A stretch of DNA of 12,811 bases from Albibeggiatoa sp964388965 (GTDB lineage Bacteria; Pseudomonadota; Gammaproteobacteria; Beggiatoales; Beggiatoaceae). The notes beneath the pieces were generated by a model. That model searched no databases, had not been told where the DNA came from, and saw only the letters and a list, made by a program, of their open reading frames with translations. Every line of letters begins with the position of its first letter. Position 1 is the first letter of the stretch. The DNA lies in NCBI GenBank assembly GCA_964388965.1, contig CAYMCP010000085.1, positions 1-12,811 on the forward strand, given 5' to 3'. The translations under genes were made by a program, and so were the position numbers. This document shows, in pieces, positions 7,786 to 12,811 of the stretch.

Positions 7786-8736
7786 ATGACTGTAACAATT
7801 CTTCGCCATGATTGGCGTTTAGATGAAGTATTAGCTTTATTTACTTTGCCATTTAATGATTTAATTTTTCAAGCGCAAACTATTCACCGAAAATATTTTA
7901 AATCTAATGAAGTGCAATTGAGTACCTTGCTTAATATCAAGACTGGTAATTGTCCTGAAGATTGCGCCTATTGTCCGCAAAGTGTGCATTTTCAAACAAC
8001 AATTGAGCCTGATAAATTAATGCCAGTTGAGGCGGTTCAAAATGCAGCACATAACGCAAAATTACAAGGAGCGAGCCGTTTTTGTATGGGTGCGGCGTGG
8101 CGTAAACCGAAAGGTAAGGCATTTGAACAAGTTATTGATATTGTCAAAGCCGTTAAAAAAGAAGGTTTAGAAGCTTGTATGACACTAGGGATGTTGGACG
8201 AGGAGCAGGCTCAACGTTTAAAACAGGCAGGTTTAGATTATTACAATCACAATCTCGACACTTCAGAGGCATTTTATCCACAAATTATCACAACACGTAC
8301 TTATCAAGATCGTTTAGATACAATAAGTTACGTGCAACAGGCGGATATTAAGGTGTGTGCTGGTGGTATTATCGGCATGGGAGAAAGCGTACAAGATCGC
8401 GCTGATATGTTGCGTACTTTGGCGAATCTACCGAAACACCCCGATAGTATACCAATTAATCGATTAATCAGGATTCAGGGCACACCTTTGGCGCAGGTAC
8501 AATCAATTGATAACTTTGACATGGTGCGTTGTTTGGCGGTTGCTCGGATTTTAATGCCAGCATCTTACGTGCGTTTATCAGCGGGTCGTCATGAAATGAG
8601 TGACGAAATGCAAGCATTATGCTTTTTAGCGGGAGCAAATTCTATTTTTTATGGTGAAAAATTACTGACAACTGATAATTCAAATAAAAATAATGATTTA
8701 AAATTACTAGAACGGCTAGGTATGCAAGTTGTTTAA
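7786..8736 (+). CDS. bioB: Biotin synthase BioB
   Basis: Radical SAM enzyme that inserts sulfur into dethiobiotin, the last step of biotin synthesis, in the cytoplasm. The 4Fe-4S/SAM motif CxxxCxxC is C56, C60 and C63 (in GNCPEDCAYC). The 2Fe-2S ligands match E. coli with a 3-residue offset: C100 (RFCMGAAW), C131 (EACMTLG), C191 (KVCAGGIIGMGE) and R263 (YVRLSAGR). YNHNLDTS at 153-160 and the GTPL segment near 232 are also typical. The 316 residues are somewhat shorter than E. coli BioB (346) but include the whole catalytic barrel. No strong Shine-Dalgarno is seen before the ATG. No other bio gene is in the window. The gene ends 34 nt before the end of a convergent minus-strand gene. Confidence 0.98.
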   Translation: MTVTILRHDWRLDEVLALFTLPFNDLIFQAQTIHRKYFKSNEVQLSTLLNIKTGNCPEDCAYCPQSVHFQTTIEPDKLMPVEAVQNAAHNAKLQGASRFCMGAAWRKPKGKAFEQVIDIVKAVKKEGLEACMTLGMLDEEQAQRLKQAGLDYYNHNLDTSEAFYPQIITTRTYQDRLDTISYVQQADIKVCAGGIIGMGESVQDRADMLRTLANLPKHPDSIPINRLIRIQGTPLAQVQSIDNFDMVRCLAVARILMPASYVRLSAGRHEMSDEMQALCFLAGANSIFYGEKLLTTDNSNKNNDLKLLERLGMQVV

Positions 8737-8770
8737 TTGATTCAGAATTTTGATAATTTACTCAGGGTGA

Positions 8771-9679
8771 TTACGGATAAACTGTAAATTTAGTGTTATT
8801 TTCTGTATTAGACTGCTGATCTGTTGGCGGTTGAATCCAATGCGACGGCACAATAAATACCTCGTCGCTCGTGAGCGGTAAATCTTTCTCACTACTGCTA
8901 TACGAATAATCTTGTTGAAAGTGGAATTGAGCATCAAACGGCAACGCTCCTACATCACTGTCTAATAAAGCTGGCATAGACTGCGAAAGATTTTGATAAA
9001 TATATTCTGATTTTTGCCAAGGATTTATTCGTTGTTGTGGTGTCCAAGGATTTGCTTGTTGTTGCTGATTCCAAGGATTTACCTGCGGTTGCTGATTCCA
9101 AGGATTTGCTTGTTGCTGCTGATTCCAAGGATTATATAGCTCATAATTATTTTCACTAGGAGAACGCTTTGTATATGAAGTTTGATCATAAATTTCTGGG
9201 TAATATCCTGAATAATAAGGATAATTATAACTTAGCAACGGCTTTGGCTGATAATCTGGTAAACCTTGTTTAAACTCACTTTCTACTTGATAAGATTCAT
9301 TATGCTTTGACAATTCAGGTTTCGTATCCATTAAACCAGCCTTAAACGTACCATCATCATAATACTTTTGCTCTAAAACACTTTTAGGGATTTCACTACG
9401 ATATTGATAACTATGAATTGGTTTTGCTGCTGCGTCTAGCGGACGATAACGTGGTTGATTTAACTTTGCTTTAGGTTGTGACTGCTTCGATGTTAAGTCT
9501 ATATCTTGACGAAACTGATATGTAGGCATGGTTTCAACGACAGATTCAACTTTCCAAGAAATACCCGGATAAAGATTGCTAGGATAGACCACAGATCGAC
9601 TTGCTGCCTGCGTTATAGGGGTCAATAGACACAAGCTGATACTGCACAAATATGGGAATATAGATTGATTGATTAACAT
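8771..9679 (-). CDS. Exported low-complexity protein with NPW repeats, function unknown
   Basis: I do not recognise a family. The 302-residue protein starts with a typical signal peptide: a hydrophobic core in residues 5-22 and likely cleavage after TQA near residue 25. There is no lipobox Cys at that site. The mature part is rich in Gln, Tyr, Ser, Pro and Asn and has no predicted membrane segment. The centre, about residues 183-227, carries five tandem 9-residue units beginning NPW, the first three close to NPWNQQQQA. The region before it is Tyr-rich (NYPYYSGYYPEIYDQ). Such composition suggests an extended, possibly surface or periplasmic protein. The start is the first ATG after a stop; no clear Shine-Dalgarno is seen, and a weak -10 TATATT lies at 9693-9698. 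It is convergent with bioB and is probably a single gene. Confidence 0.75.
   Translation of the reverse strand: MLINQSIFPYLCSISLCLLTPITQAASRSVVYPSNLYPGISWKVESVVETMPTYQFRQDIDLTSKQSQPKAKLNQPRYRPLDAAAKPIHSYQYRSEIPKSVLEQKYYDDGTFKAGLMDTKPELSKHNESYQVESEFKQGLPDYQPKPLLSYNYPYYSGYYPEIYDQTSYTKRSPSENNYELYNPWNQQQQANPWNQQPQVNPWNQQQQANPWTPQQRINPWQKSEYIYQNLSQSMPALLDSDVGALPFDAQFHFQQDYSYSSSEKDLPLTSDEVFIVPSHWIQPPTDQQSNTENNTKFTVYP
8999..9133 (-). repeat. Tandem 27-bp coding repeat, five units (NPW motif)
   Basis: CCAAGGATT, which reads AATCCTTGG on the coding strand, occurs at 9017, 9044, 9071, 9098 and 9125, exactly 27 bp apart. Three units are nearly identical across all 9 codons; the last keeps only the NPW core. 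The exact period and near-identity suggest recent expansion by slippage or recombination, and copy number may vary between strains. Confidence 0.93.
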
Positions 9680-9921
9680 ATTAGTATGTTCAAATATAGC
9701 CTAACCATCAGAGGTATCTAAGACTCACTATCAAAAATTATGGATACAAATAGGTGAAATGCAATAGATAGAAATGTGTTTCAAGCACACCGCTGACAAG
9801 TTGCTAATAAATATAAAATTTGATAAGGCTAAACATTGTACTATATTTCGTAAGGCTAGAGTATCTAAAATATTACAGCTCAGCAATTCTCATTTTAAAT
9901 TTCATGAATGTCGTAGGAGCT

Positions 9922-9983
9922 GGTGCGTCCTGCTGGGTGAAGACGCGGTGCGTCGTCACGAGTCAACTCTCGTCACGAGTCAA
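9922..9983. repeat. GC-rich repeat and hairpin region
   Basis: Within an AT-rich intergenic stretch of 317 bases (9680-9996) this segment is clearly GC-richer. GGTGCGTC occurs at 9922-9929 and 9948-9955. GCGTC (9925-9929) can pair with GACGC (9942-9946). TCGTCACGAGTCAA occurs twice, at 9953-9966 and 9970-9983, with a 17-bp period. It ends just before the Shine-Dalgarno of the next gene. The rest of 9680-9921 shows no gene that I can support. Confidence 0.7.
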
Positions 9984-9996
9984 AAGGAGAATTGCT

Positions 9997-10203
9997 GTGG
10001 TAAACATTATCGAGCCATGCAGCCTAAGTTATACTGTGACAATACACCAAACAGGTGGTACGACTTTAGTTAAAGAAATTAATGCGCCTGCTGGTAGTAT
10101 TATTTTAGAAGAGGATGTACGCAAATATTTTCCAGATTCTAAAGCAGTCAATGAGATGTTACGCGCTATTATTAAGCAATTCCCAAAGCAGCAAATACAA
10201 TAG
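9997..10203 (+). CDS. Small hypothetical protein, 68 aa
   Basis: Not recognised. The GTG start at 9997 is chosen because AAGGAG at 9984-9989 stands 7 nt before it, the best ribosome site in the neighbourhood. The frame is open further upstream to 9820, but that part runs through the GC-rich repeat and reads unlike a protein. The 68 residues show alternating hydrophobic and polar positions in the first half (SYTVTIHQTGGTTLVKEINA), suggesting beta strands, then a helical, charged second half ending in QFPKQQIQ. No signal peptide or membrane segment is seen. It sits at the left edge of the toxin-antitoxin-rich segment and is convergent with the PIN module; a repeat copy begins 18 nt after its stop. 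A toxin or antitoxin role cannot be judged from sequence. Confidence 0.5.
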   Translation: MVNIIEPCSLSYTVTIHQTGGTTLVKEINAPAGSIILEEDVRKYFPDSKAVNEMLRAIIKQFPKQQIQ

Positions 10204-10220
10204 TCGTTCTAAATTTTCAA

Positions 10221-10278
10221 CACGCCACATCAAGTAAATTCGTGATGCAGCGCGTCTTGACTGCGTTTCTACAAGAAC
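10221..10278. repeat. Interspersed stem-loop repeat, copy A
   Basis: A 58-bp segment that matches copies at 11149-11180 and 12711-12768. The left half forms a hairpin: ACGC (10222-10225) with GCGT (10252-10255) and CATCA (10228-10232) with TGATG (10243-10247). The right half, from GCGCGT at 10250 to GAAC at 10278, aligns with the right half of the copy at 12741-12768. It fills the 82-bp gap between two convergent small genes and could help end both transcripts, although no T-run follows. Confidence 0.7.
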
Positions 10279-10285
10279 AAGATTG

Positions 10286-10483
10286 CTAAGCAGATACTGT
10301 CTTATTATGTAATTGAGTAGCAAGATTGGGTATATTGGCGTATTTAAGTTGATAACCATATAATTTGGCAATTTCTTTAGCAACAAGGTGTGCATTTGTT
10401 AAATATTCACGAGTTGATGGATTCTCTTTGGAAAGCAACTCTTGTACTCTTTGTTTTTCTTGTAAAATTTCTGATTGAAACAT
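10286..10483 (-). CDS. Small partner protein downstream of PIN gene, putative antitoxin
   Basis: A 65-residue protein, mostly helical and charged (SEILQEKQRVQELLSKE at the start), without a recognised DNA-binding motif. The ATG at 10483 is chosen because GAGGAA (10491-10496), which lies in the last codons of the upstream PIN gene, is well spaced from it; an in-frame ATG 15 nt upstream lacks such a site. It begins 4 nt after the PIN stop codon, so the two genes are almost certainly co-transcribed and translationally coupled. By position it is the likely partner or antitoxin of the PIN protein, in the less common toxin-first order. It does not resemble the 63-aa partner of the second PIN gene. 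The role is inferred from context only. Confidence 0.6.
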   Translation of the reverse strand: MFQSEILQEKQRVQELLSKENPSTREYLTNAHLVAKEIAKLYGYQLKYANIPNLATQLHNKTVSA

Positions 10484-10487
10484 TGTT

Positions 10488-10961
10488 TTATTCCTCATGA
10501 AATAATTGAAGCGGAGTAATAATTTGTGGCGTTGGTAGACCAAGATGAGCATTAATGATTTGAATATGTTTTTGCTTATTTGCATTTGCTAGATGTTTGC
10601 AATTCCAAGTTAAAAGGTATTGAATATTATAAAAACAAGCATAGGCAAGATGAACTGCGTCGCCTTTTAAAGATTTAGGCATAACATAATTGGCAATATA
10701 AAAGTCAACGATTTGTTCAATATCATTATTTGGCGGTAATAATGGAATGGATAGTATAAATTTTATAATTTCATTTTTACGTGGATAATTTCCTTGATTG
10801 AGTTCTTGAAATACAGCATCAGATACAAAAATATCGTAATCGTCAGCCATTTCTAACCACCAATTTCTTGTTATTTCTACAAATTGAGAGAGTGACTCTC
10901 GTTCATCAAAATAGTAGCTGGGGATGCTAGTGTCAAGGTAAACTTTTTCTTTTGTAGGCAT
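10488..10961 (-). CDS. PIN-domain protein, putative VapC-type toxin ribonuclease
   Basis: A 157-residue protein with one PIN domain, the fold of metal-dependent RNases that includes VapC toxins. Visible active-site candidates are D10 in VYLDTSIP, E53 in VFQELNQ and D101 in KGDAVHLAYA; the fourth acidic position appears replaced by N120 in TWNCKHLAN, a pattern seen in one PIN subgroup. Order and spacing match the family. The second PIN gene at 12103 is of the same subgroup (DTS, DA-H-A, WN-KH). No antitoxin gene lies directly upstream; the small partner follows downstream. The start is ATG at 10961, without a visible Shine-Dalgarno. A -10-like TATAAT lies at 10985-10990 on the minus strand. 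Toxin activity is an inference from family and context. Confidence 0.85.
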   Translation of the reverse strand: MPTKEKVYLDTSIPSYYFDERESLSQFVEITRNWWLEMADDYDIFVSDAVFQELNQGNYPRKNEIIKFILSIPLLPPNNDIEQIVDFYIANYVMPKSLKGDAVHLAYACFYNIQYLLTWNCKHLANANKQKHIQIINAHLGLPTPQIITPLQLFHEE

Positions 10962-11045
10962 ATCATGTAATTTAAGGAAATTATATTATAATTGTAGCAC
11001 AAGAAGGAAAGCCTTTAATAATGAGATACAAAACATGCCATATCA

Positions 11046-11149
11046 CTGAGAACTCCGAAAAACTTTTTTTGCCTATAATAAAATCAATCACTTATGCAAA
11101 TACGCTCCACCTAAAATCAATGACTTACAAACTTTTTCAGAGTTTTCAG
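11046..11149. repeat. Palindromic interspersed element, copy 2
   Basis: The ends are imperfect inverted repeats of 18 nt: 11046-11063 (CTGAGAACTCCGAAAAAC) against 11132-11149 (CTTTTTCAGAGTTTTCAG), 15 of 18 positions complementary. The left part ACTTTTTTT then TATAATAAAATCAAT (11062-11088) matches copy 1 at 4355-4383. The motif AAAATCAATNACTTA occurs twice inside, at 11080-11094 and 11113-11127. It occupies most of the gap between two minus-strand genes, 10962-11191, and touches a copy of the other repeat family at its right end. Confidence 0.6.
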
Positions 11150-11180
11150 CATATCAAGTAAATTTGTCATGCAGCGCATT
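11149..11180. repeat. Interspersed stem-loop repeat, copy C (left half)
   Basis: ATCAAGTAAATT at 11153-11164 and ATGCAGCGC at 11169-11177 match copy A (10229-10240 and 10245-10253) with the same spacing and few differences between. The right half of the repeat is not recognisable here. It lies just after the stop of the 76-aa gene (minus strand, stop at 11192-11194). Confidence 0.6.
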
Positions 11181-11191
11181 GTGAGTGTATA

Positions 11192-11422
11192 TCATGCTGC
11201 TTTGAGTAAAGCTTTTTCTAATGGTTCTGGTATATCAATAAGAAAAAAACGTTCTTTTGCATAGCCATAATCTTCGCCACTTTCATCTATGACACGGGAA
11301 TAACCGTGAGCATCAGCTTCAGTATCAGGCAGAATTCTATATAGCTTTCCAACTTCAAGTGATGCTAAATAGCCTTTATTATTTGTGCAAACGGCGAATT
11401 GAATTTTTTGTTGTGTTTTCAT
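11192..11422 (-). CDS. Small conserved protein of unknown function, 76 aa
   Basis: A 76-residue protein with the segments FAVCTNNKGYLASLEVGKLY and VIDESGEDYGYAKERFF. I recall similar small proteins, with a VIDESGEDY core, in cyanobacteria and other bacteria rich in toxin-antitoxin genes, where they are annotated as hypothetical; this is memory, not a search. The first half looks like a small beta barrel (SH3-like: Val-Gly-Lys-Leu-Tyr turn), and the C-terminus is a short helix, PLEKALLKAA. There is no signal peptide. The Shine-Dalgarno is weak (GACGAG a few bases before ATG). It stands alone on the minus strand between repeat copies, with no overlapping partner, so I do not call it a toxin or antitoxin. 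Confidence 0.65.
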   Translation of the reverse strand: MKTQQKIQFAVCTNNKGYLASLEVGKLYRILPDTEADAHGYSRVIDESGEDYGYAKERFFLIDIPEPLEKALLKAA

Positions 11423-11489
11423 AGCTCGTCAATTAATGGTAGTTTTAATTTAAATTCTTTTTTGCCTATTCCGAAGAGTCGTTTTTAGA

Positions 11490-11510
11490 AGTGCGTTTTG
11501 ATTGGATTTG
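11490..11510. repeat. Partial copy D of the stem-loop repeat (right half)
   Basis: GTGCGTTTTGATTGGATTT at 11491-11509 matches GCGCGTTTTGGTTGGATTT at 12741-12759 in 17 of 19 positions. The hairpin half is not recognisable to its left. It lies in the 217-bp gap 11423-11639, which otherwise shows no gene that I can support. Confidence 0.45.
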
Positions 11511-11639
11511 CGATATAAGATGTAAAGTTGAATATTTGAAATATCTCATTTTACTTGTTAGACTCAAAAGTATGTGGGAACAAAATATTATCAACTATAC
11601 TATAAGTATTATTATCAACACATATTAAGAAGTATTGTT

Positions 11640-11819
11640 ATGGAACTTAAGCAAGAAATTATACAAATAGTGAATAAATTACCAAATGAAGTTTTAAGTG
11701 ACCTTTTGCAACAGCTTCGTCAAATGGAGAGCTTGACACAAGAAAAAATATGTCTATCAGCAAACCTTAAAACAGTTTTAGTTGAAGACCGAGAGTTACT
11801 TAAGAAATTAGCAAGATGA
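11640..11819 (+). CDS. Putative antitoxin of a Doc-type toxin-antitoxin module
   Basis: A 59-residue helical protein: MELKQEIIQIVNKLPNEVLS begins like many short VapB/DUF2281-like antitoxins (KLPNEVLSDLLQQL), and the C-terminus VEDRELLKKLAR resembles the toxin-binding tail of antitoxins found before Doc toxins. The ATG at 11640 is chosen over the 22-codon upstream extension, which is a run of Tyr and Lys codons without conservation; AAGAAG (11628-11633) stands before it. Its stop overlaps the ATG of the doc remnant (ATGA), the usual coupling in such modules. The family call rests on memory of similar proteins and on the overlap. With the toxin broken, it may survive as a solitary antitoxin able to neutralise a related Doc elsewhere. 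Confidence 0.7.
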   Translation: MELKQEIIQIVNKLPNEVLSDLLQQLRQMESLTQEKICLSANLKTVLVEDRELLKKLAR

Positions 11820-11905
11820 TAGATTTTGACGAAGTTATCGAAATTCATCAAGTTTTATTAAAAGAATTTGGTGGTTTAGAAGGAATTAGAGATGAAAATG
11901 GGTAG
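11816..11905 (+). pseudogene. Truncated Doc (death-on-curing, Fic-fold) toxin gene
   Basis: An ATG overlapping the antitoxin stop opens a 29-codon frame ending in TAG. It reads MIDFDEVIEIHQVLLKEFGG and then LEGIRDENG. The pattern V-x-x-IH-x-x-L, FGG, GIRD is the N-terminus of Doc-family toxins, which normally continue with GLLESAL and the Fic motif HxFxDGNKR over about 120-130 residues. Neither readthrough of the stop nor the other frames downstream to 12102 show a Fic motif. The catalytic part is therefore missing, probably by deletion, and the gene should be non-functional. Doc toxins phosphorylate elongation factor Tu; that activity cannot be present here. Confidence 0.7.
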
Positions 11906-12011
11906 TGGTGCAAATTGAAGTGCAGGAGTGCAAAATTTATTTTGCAAGCAGTAACTTAAATTAAAATAACACTGTTTTTTGCAGGACTACCGAAAGATTT
12001 TAGTTATATTT

Positions 12012-12042
12012 TTGTGGATACATGTTAAATATATTTCCACAA
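12012..12042. promoter_or_regulatory. Inverted repeat upstream of the second PIN gene, possible operator
   Basis: TTGTGGA (12012-12018) and TCCACAA (12036-12042) are exact 7-bp reverse complements with a 17-nt spacer, ending 60 nt before the PIN start codon. Toxin-antitoxin genes are often autoregulated through such dyads, so an operator is possible, but position is the only support. A -10-like TAATAT lies at 12071-12076. Confidence 0.3.
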
Positions 12043-12102
12043 GGTTTGTAGGAACGAGGCAACTATTTAATAATATAGAAAAATTAAGAGTATATAAATT
12101 CA

Positions 12103-12561
12103 ATGAAAATTTATGTAGATACATCCGTTTTTGGTGGTGTTTTTGATTCGGAGTTTTCCAAGCCTAGTAAACAGCTTTTTGCTGAAATAACAAGTGGGCG
12201 ATTTATTCTGGTGACTTCTGCTATTGTTGAAGCTGAAATTGAACCTGCTCCACAAAAGATTCAAGCGTTATTTGCAAAATATGAAAAAATTGCAAAAATC
12301 ATTGATGTCACTCAAGAAGCTATCCAACTGCAACAACATTATATTGATGCTGGAGTTGTAACAGCGAAGTCAATGCAGGACGCTTTACATGTTGCACTTG
12401 CGACCGTTTCTCAATGCGATTTAATTGTAAGTTGGAATTTTAAACATATTGTACATTTTGATAAGATAGCAAAATATAATGAAATTAATCAGTTAAATGG
12501 TTATCATGCTATTGGCATTTACTCACCATTGGAGATTATCAGTTATGATGACAACTTATGA
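12103..12561 (+). CDS. PIN-domain protein, putative VapC-type toxin ribonuclease
   Basis: A 152-residue PIN-domain protein of the same subgroup as the one at 10488-10961. Candidate active-site residues are D6 in IYVDTSVFGG, E43 or E45 in IVEAEIE, and D93 in MQDALHVALA, with N112 in SWNFKHIVHF at the place of the fourth acidic residue. The C-terminus, YSPLEII, corresponds to ITPLQLF in the other copy. The start codon lacks a good Shine-Dalgarno. The next gene begins inside its last codons (17-nt overlap), so the pair forms one operon with the toxin-like gene first. An antitoxin-like gene and a dead doc lie about 200-460 nt upstream on the same strand but are separated by a gene-free stretch. 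RNase activity is a family expectation, not visible directly. Confidence 0.87.
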   Translation: MKIYVDTSVFGGVFDSEFSKPSKQLFAEITSGRFILVTSAIVEAEIEPAPQKIQALFAKYEKIAKIIDVTQEAIQLQQHYIDAGVVTAKSMQDALHVALATVSQCDLIVSWNFKHIVHFDKIAKYNEINQLNGYHAIGIYSPLEIISYDDNL

Positions 12562-12736
12562 GTCTGAGTGTGTTGTGCTTAAAAGACGAGGTGCGGAGCA
12601 TGTGGCTAAGTTGTTAGCGAATATGTCTGTACAGGAGCAACTTGCTTTTTGGAAACAGCGTACTGAACAAATGCGAATGCGCCAAGAGCAGCAAAAGAAA
12701 AAATCTTTAAACGTGCCACATCAAATAAATTCCTGA
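12545..12736 (+). CDS. Small partner protein of the PIN gene, putative antitoxin
   Basis: A 63-residue, strongly helical and basic protein. VVLKRRGAEHVAKLLANMSV is followed by QEQLAFWKQRTEQMRMRQEQ. I recall small proteins with the GAE-V--LLA-M---EQL-FW--RT pattern next to PIN genes in cyanobacteria and filamentous sulfur bacteria; this is memory only. GGAG at 12531-12534 lies 10 nt before the ATG at 12545; a second ATG follows directly. The 17-nt overlap with the PIN gene suggests translational coupling. Its last nine codons and its stop fall within a copy of the interspersed stem-loop repeat (12711-12768), so the C-terminus NVPHQINS is repeat-encoded. An antitoxin role is inferred from context. 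Confidence 0.7.
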   Translation: MMTTYESECVVLKRRGAEHVAKLLANMSVQEQLAFWKQRTEQMRMRQEQQKKKSLNVPHQINS

Positions 12737-12768
12737 CATGGCGCGTTTTGGTTGGATTTCTATAGAAC
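12711..12768. repeat. Interspersed stem-loop repeat, copy B
   Basis: ACGTGCCACATCA (12711-12723) pairs with TGACATGGCGCGT (12734-12746) around a 10-nt loop: ten Watson-Crick pairs, one G-T and two mismatches. The stop codon of the preceding small gene (12734-12736) is the first triplet of the right arm. The right half, GCGCGTTTTGGTTGGATTTC onward to GAAC at 12768, matches copy A. The remaining 12769-12811 holds no gene I can support. Confidence 0.75.
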
Positions 12769-12811
12769 CGATTTGAAATCTAGGTTAAGTAGCCAATCTT
12801 TTGATAAGAAG

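Noticed and set aside
9820..9996. Upstream extension of the 68-aa gene
   Set aside because: It is translated through GC-rich repeats without a ribosome site at any upstream start, while GTG at 9997 has AAGGAG at good spacing. Conservation of the upstream part would change this.
9774..10073. 99-aa plus-strand open frame overlapping the 68-aa gene
   Set aside because: It is out of frame with the gene that has the strong ribosome site, is Cys- and His-rich in an unnatural way, and has no start signal.
11906..12102. Possible continuation of the Doc toxin after its stop
   Set aside because: Reading through the TAG or shifting frame gives no HxFxDGNKR-like motif and quickly meets further stops.
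12759..12811. Partial minus-strand frame entering from the right edge (about 17 codons, ending at a TAG near 12761)
   Set aside because: It is too short to judge and partly inside the interspersed repeat; the 11-bp match CCAATCTTTTG to the coiled-coil gene near position 184 is probably chance.

Overview
The window reads as chromosome of a low-GC, sulfur-oxidising-type gammaproteobacterium. The grouping of form II RuBisCO with a divergent CbbR regulator, an exported TPR-CHAT protein, a short-type CysE and several PIN/Doc toxin-antitoxin remnants suggests Beggiatoaceae/Thiotrichales. This placement is an inference from gene content and AT-rich composition; no phylogenetic marker such as rRNA is present.

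Layout. 1-525: a truncated coiled-coil ORF, an intergenic inverted repeat and the terminator of cbbM. 526-3094: cbbM (minus strand) and cbbR (plus strand), divergently transcribed around a 268-bp AT-rich region with several dyads, the usual arrangement for CO2-fixation genes under a LysR-type activator. 3095-4337: a phosphate-type periplasmic binding protein gene with its own Pho-box-like element and a strong intrinsic terminator, so it looks like a monocistronic phosphate-starvation gene without pstCAB beside it. 4338-6798: a 104-bp palindromic repeat, then a gene for an exported TPR-CHAT protease-like protein with both catalytic residues. 6799-8736: cysE (serine acetyltransferase) and bioB (biotin synthase), same strand, with a candidate promoter in front of bioB. 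8771-9679: a convergent gene for an exported low-complexity protein carrying five 9-residue NPW repeats.

9680-12811 is different in character: small genes, short interspersed repeats and toxin-antitoxin-like modules. It holds a 68-aa protein behind a GC-rich repeated hairpin region; a PIN-domain gene followed by a 65-aa partner (minus strand); a 76-aa conserved small protein; a Doc-type module whose antitoxin-like gene is intact but whose Doc toxin is cut off after 29 residues; and a second PIN gene overlapped by a 63-aa partner. Copies of at least two short palindromic repeat families lie between and at the ends of these small genes, and one of the families also occurs upstream of the TPR-CHAT gene.

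The metabolic genes are ordinary and well conserved. The parts that deserve a second look are the interspersed palindromic repeats, the decayed Doc module, the two PIN modules with their partner gene second, and the exported CHAT protein. I found no rRNA, tRNA, CRISPR array, transposase or integrase gene.
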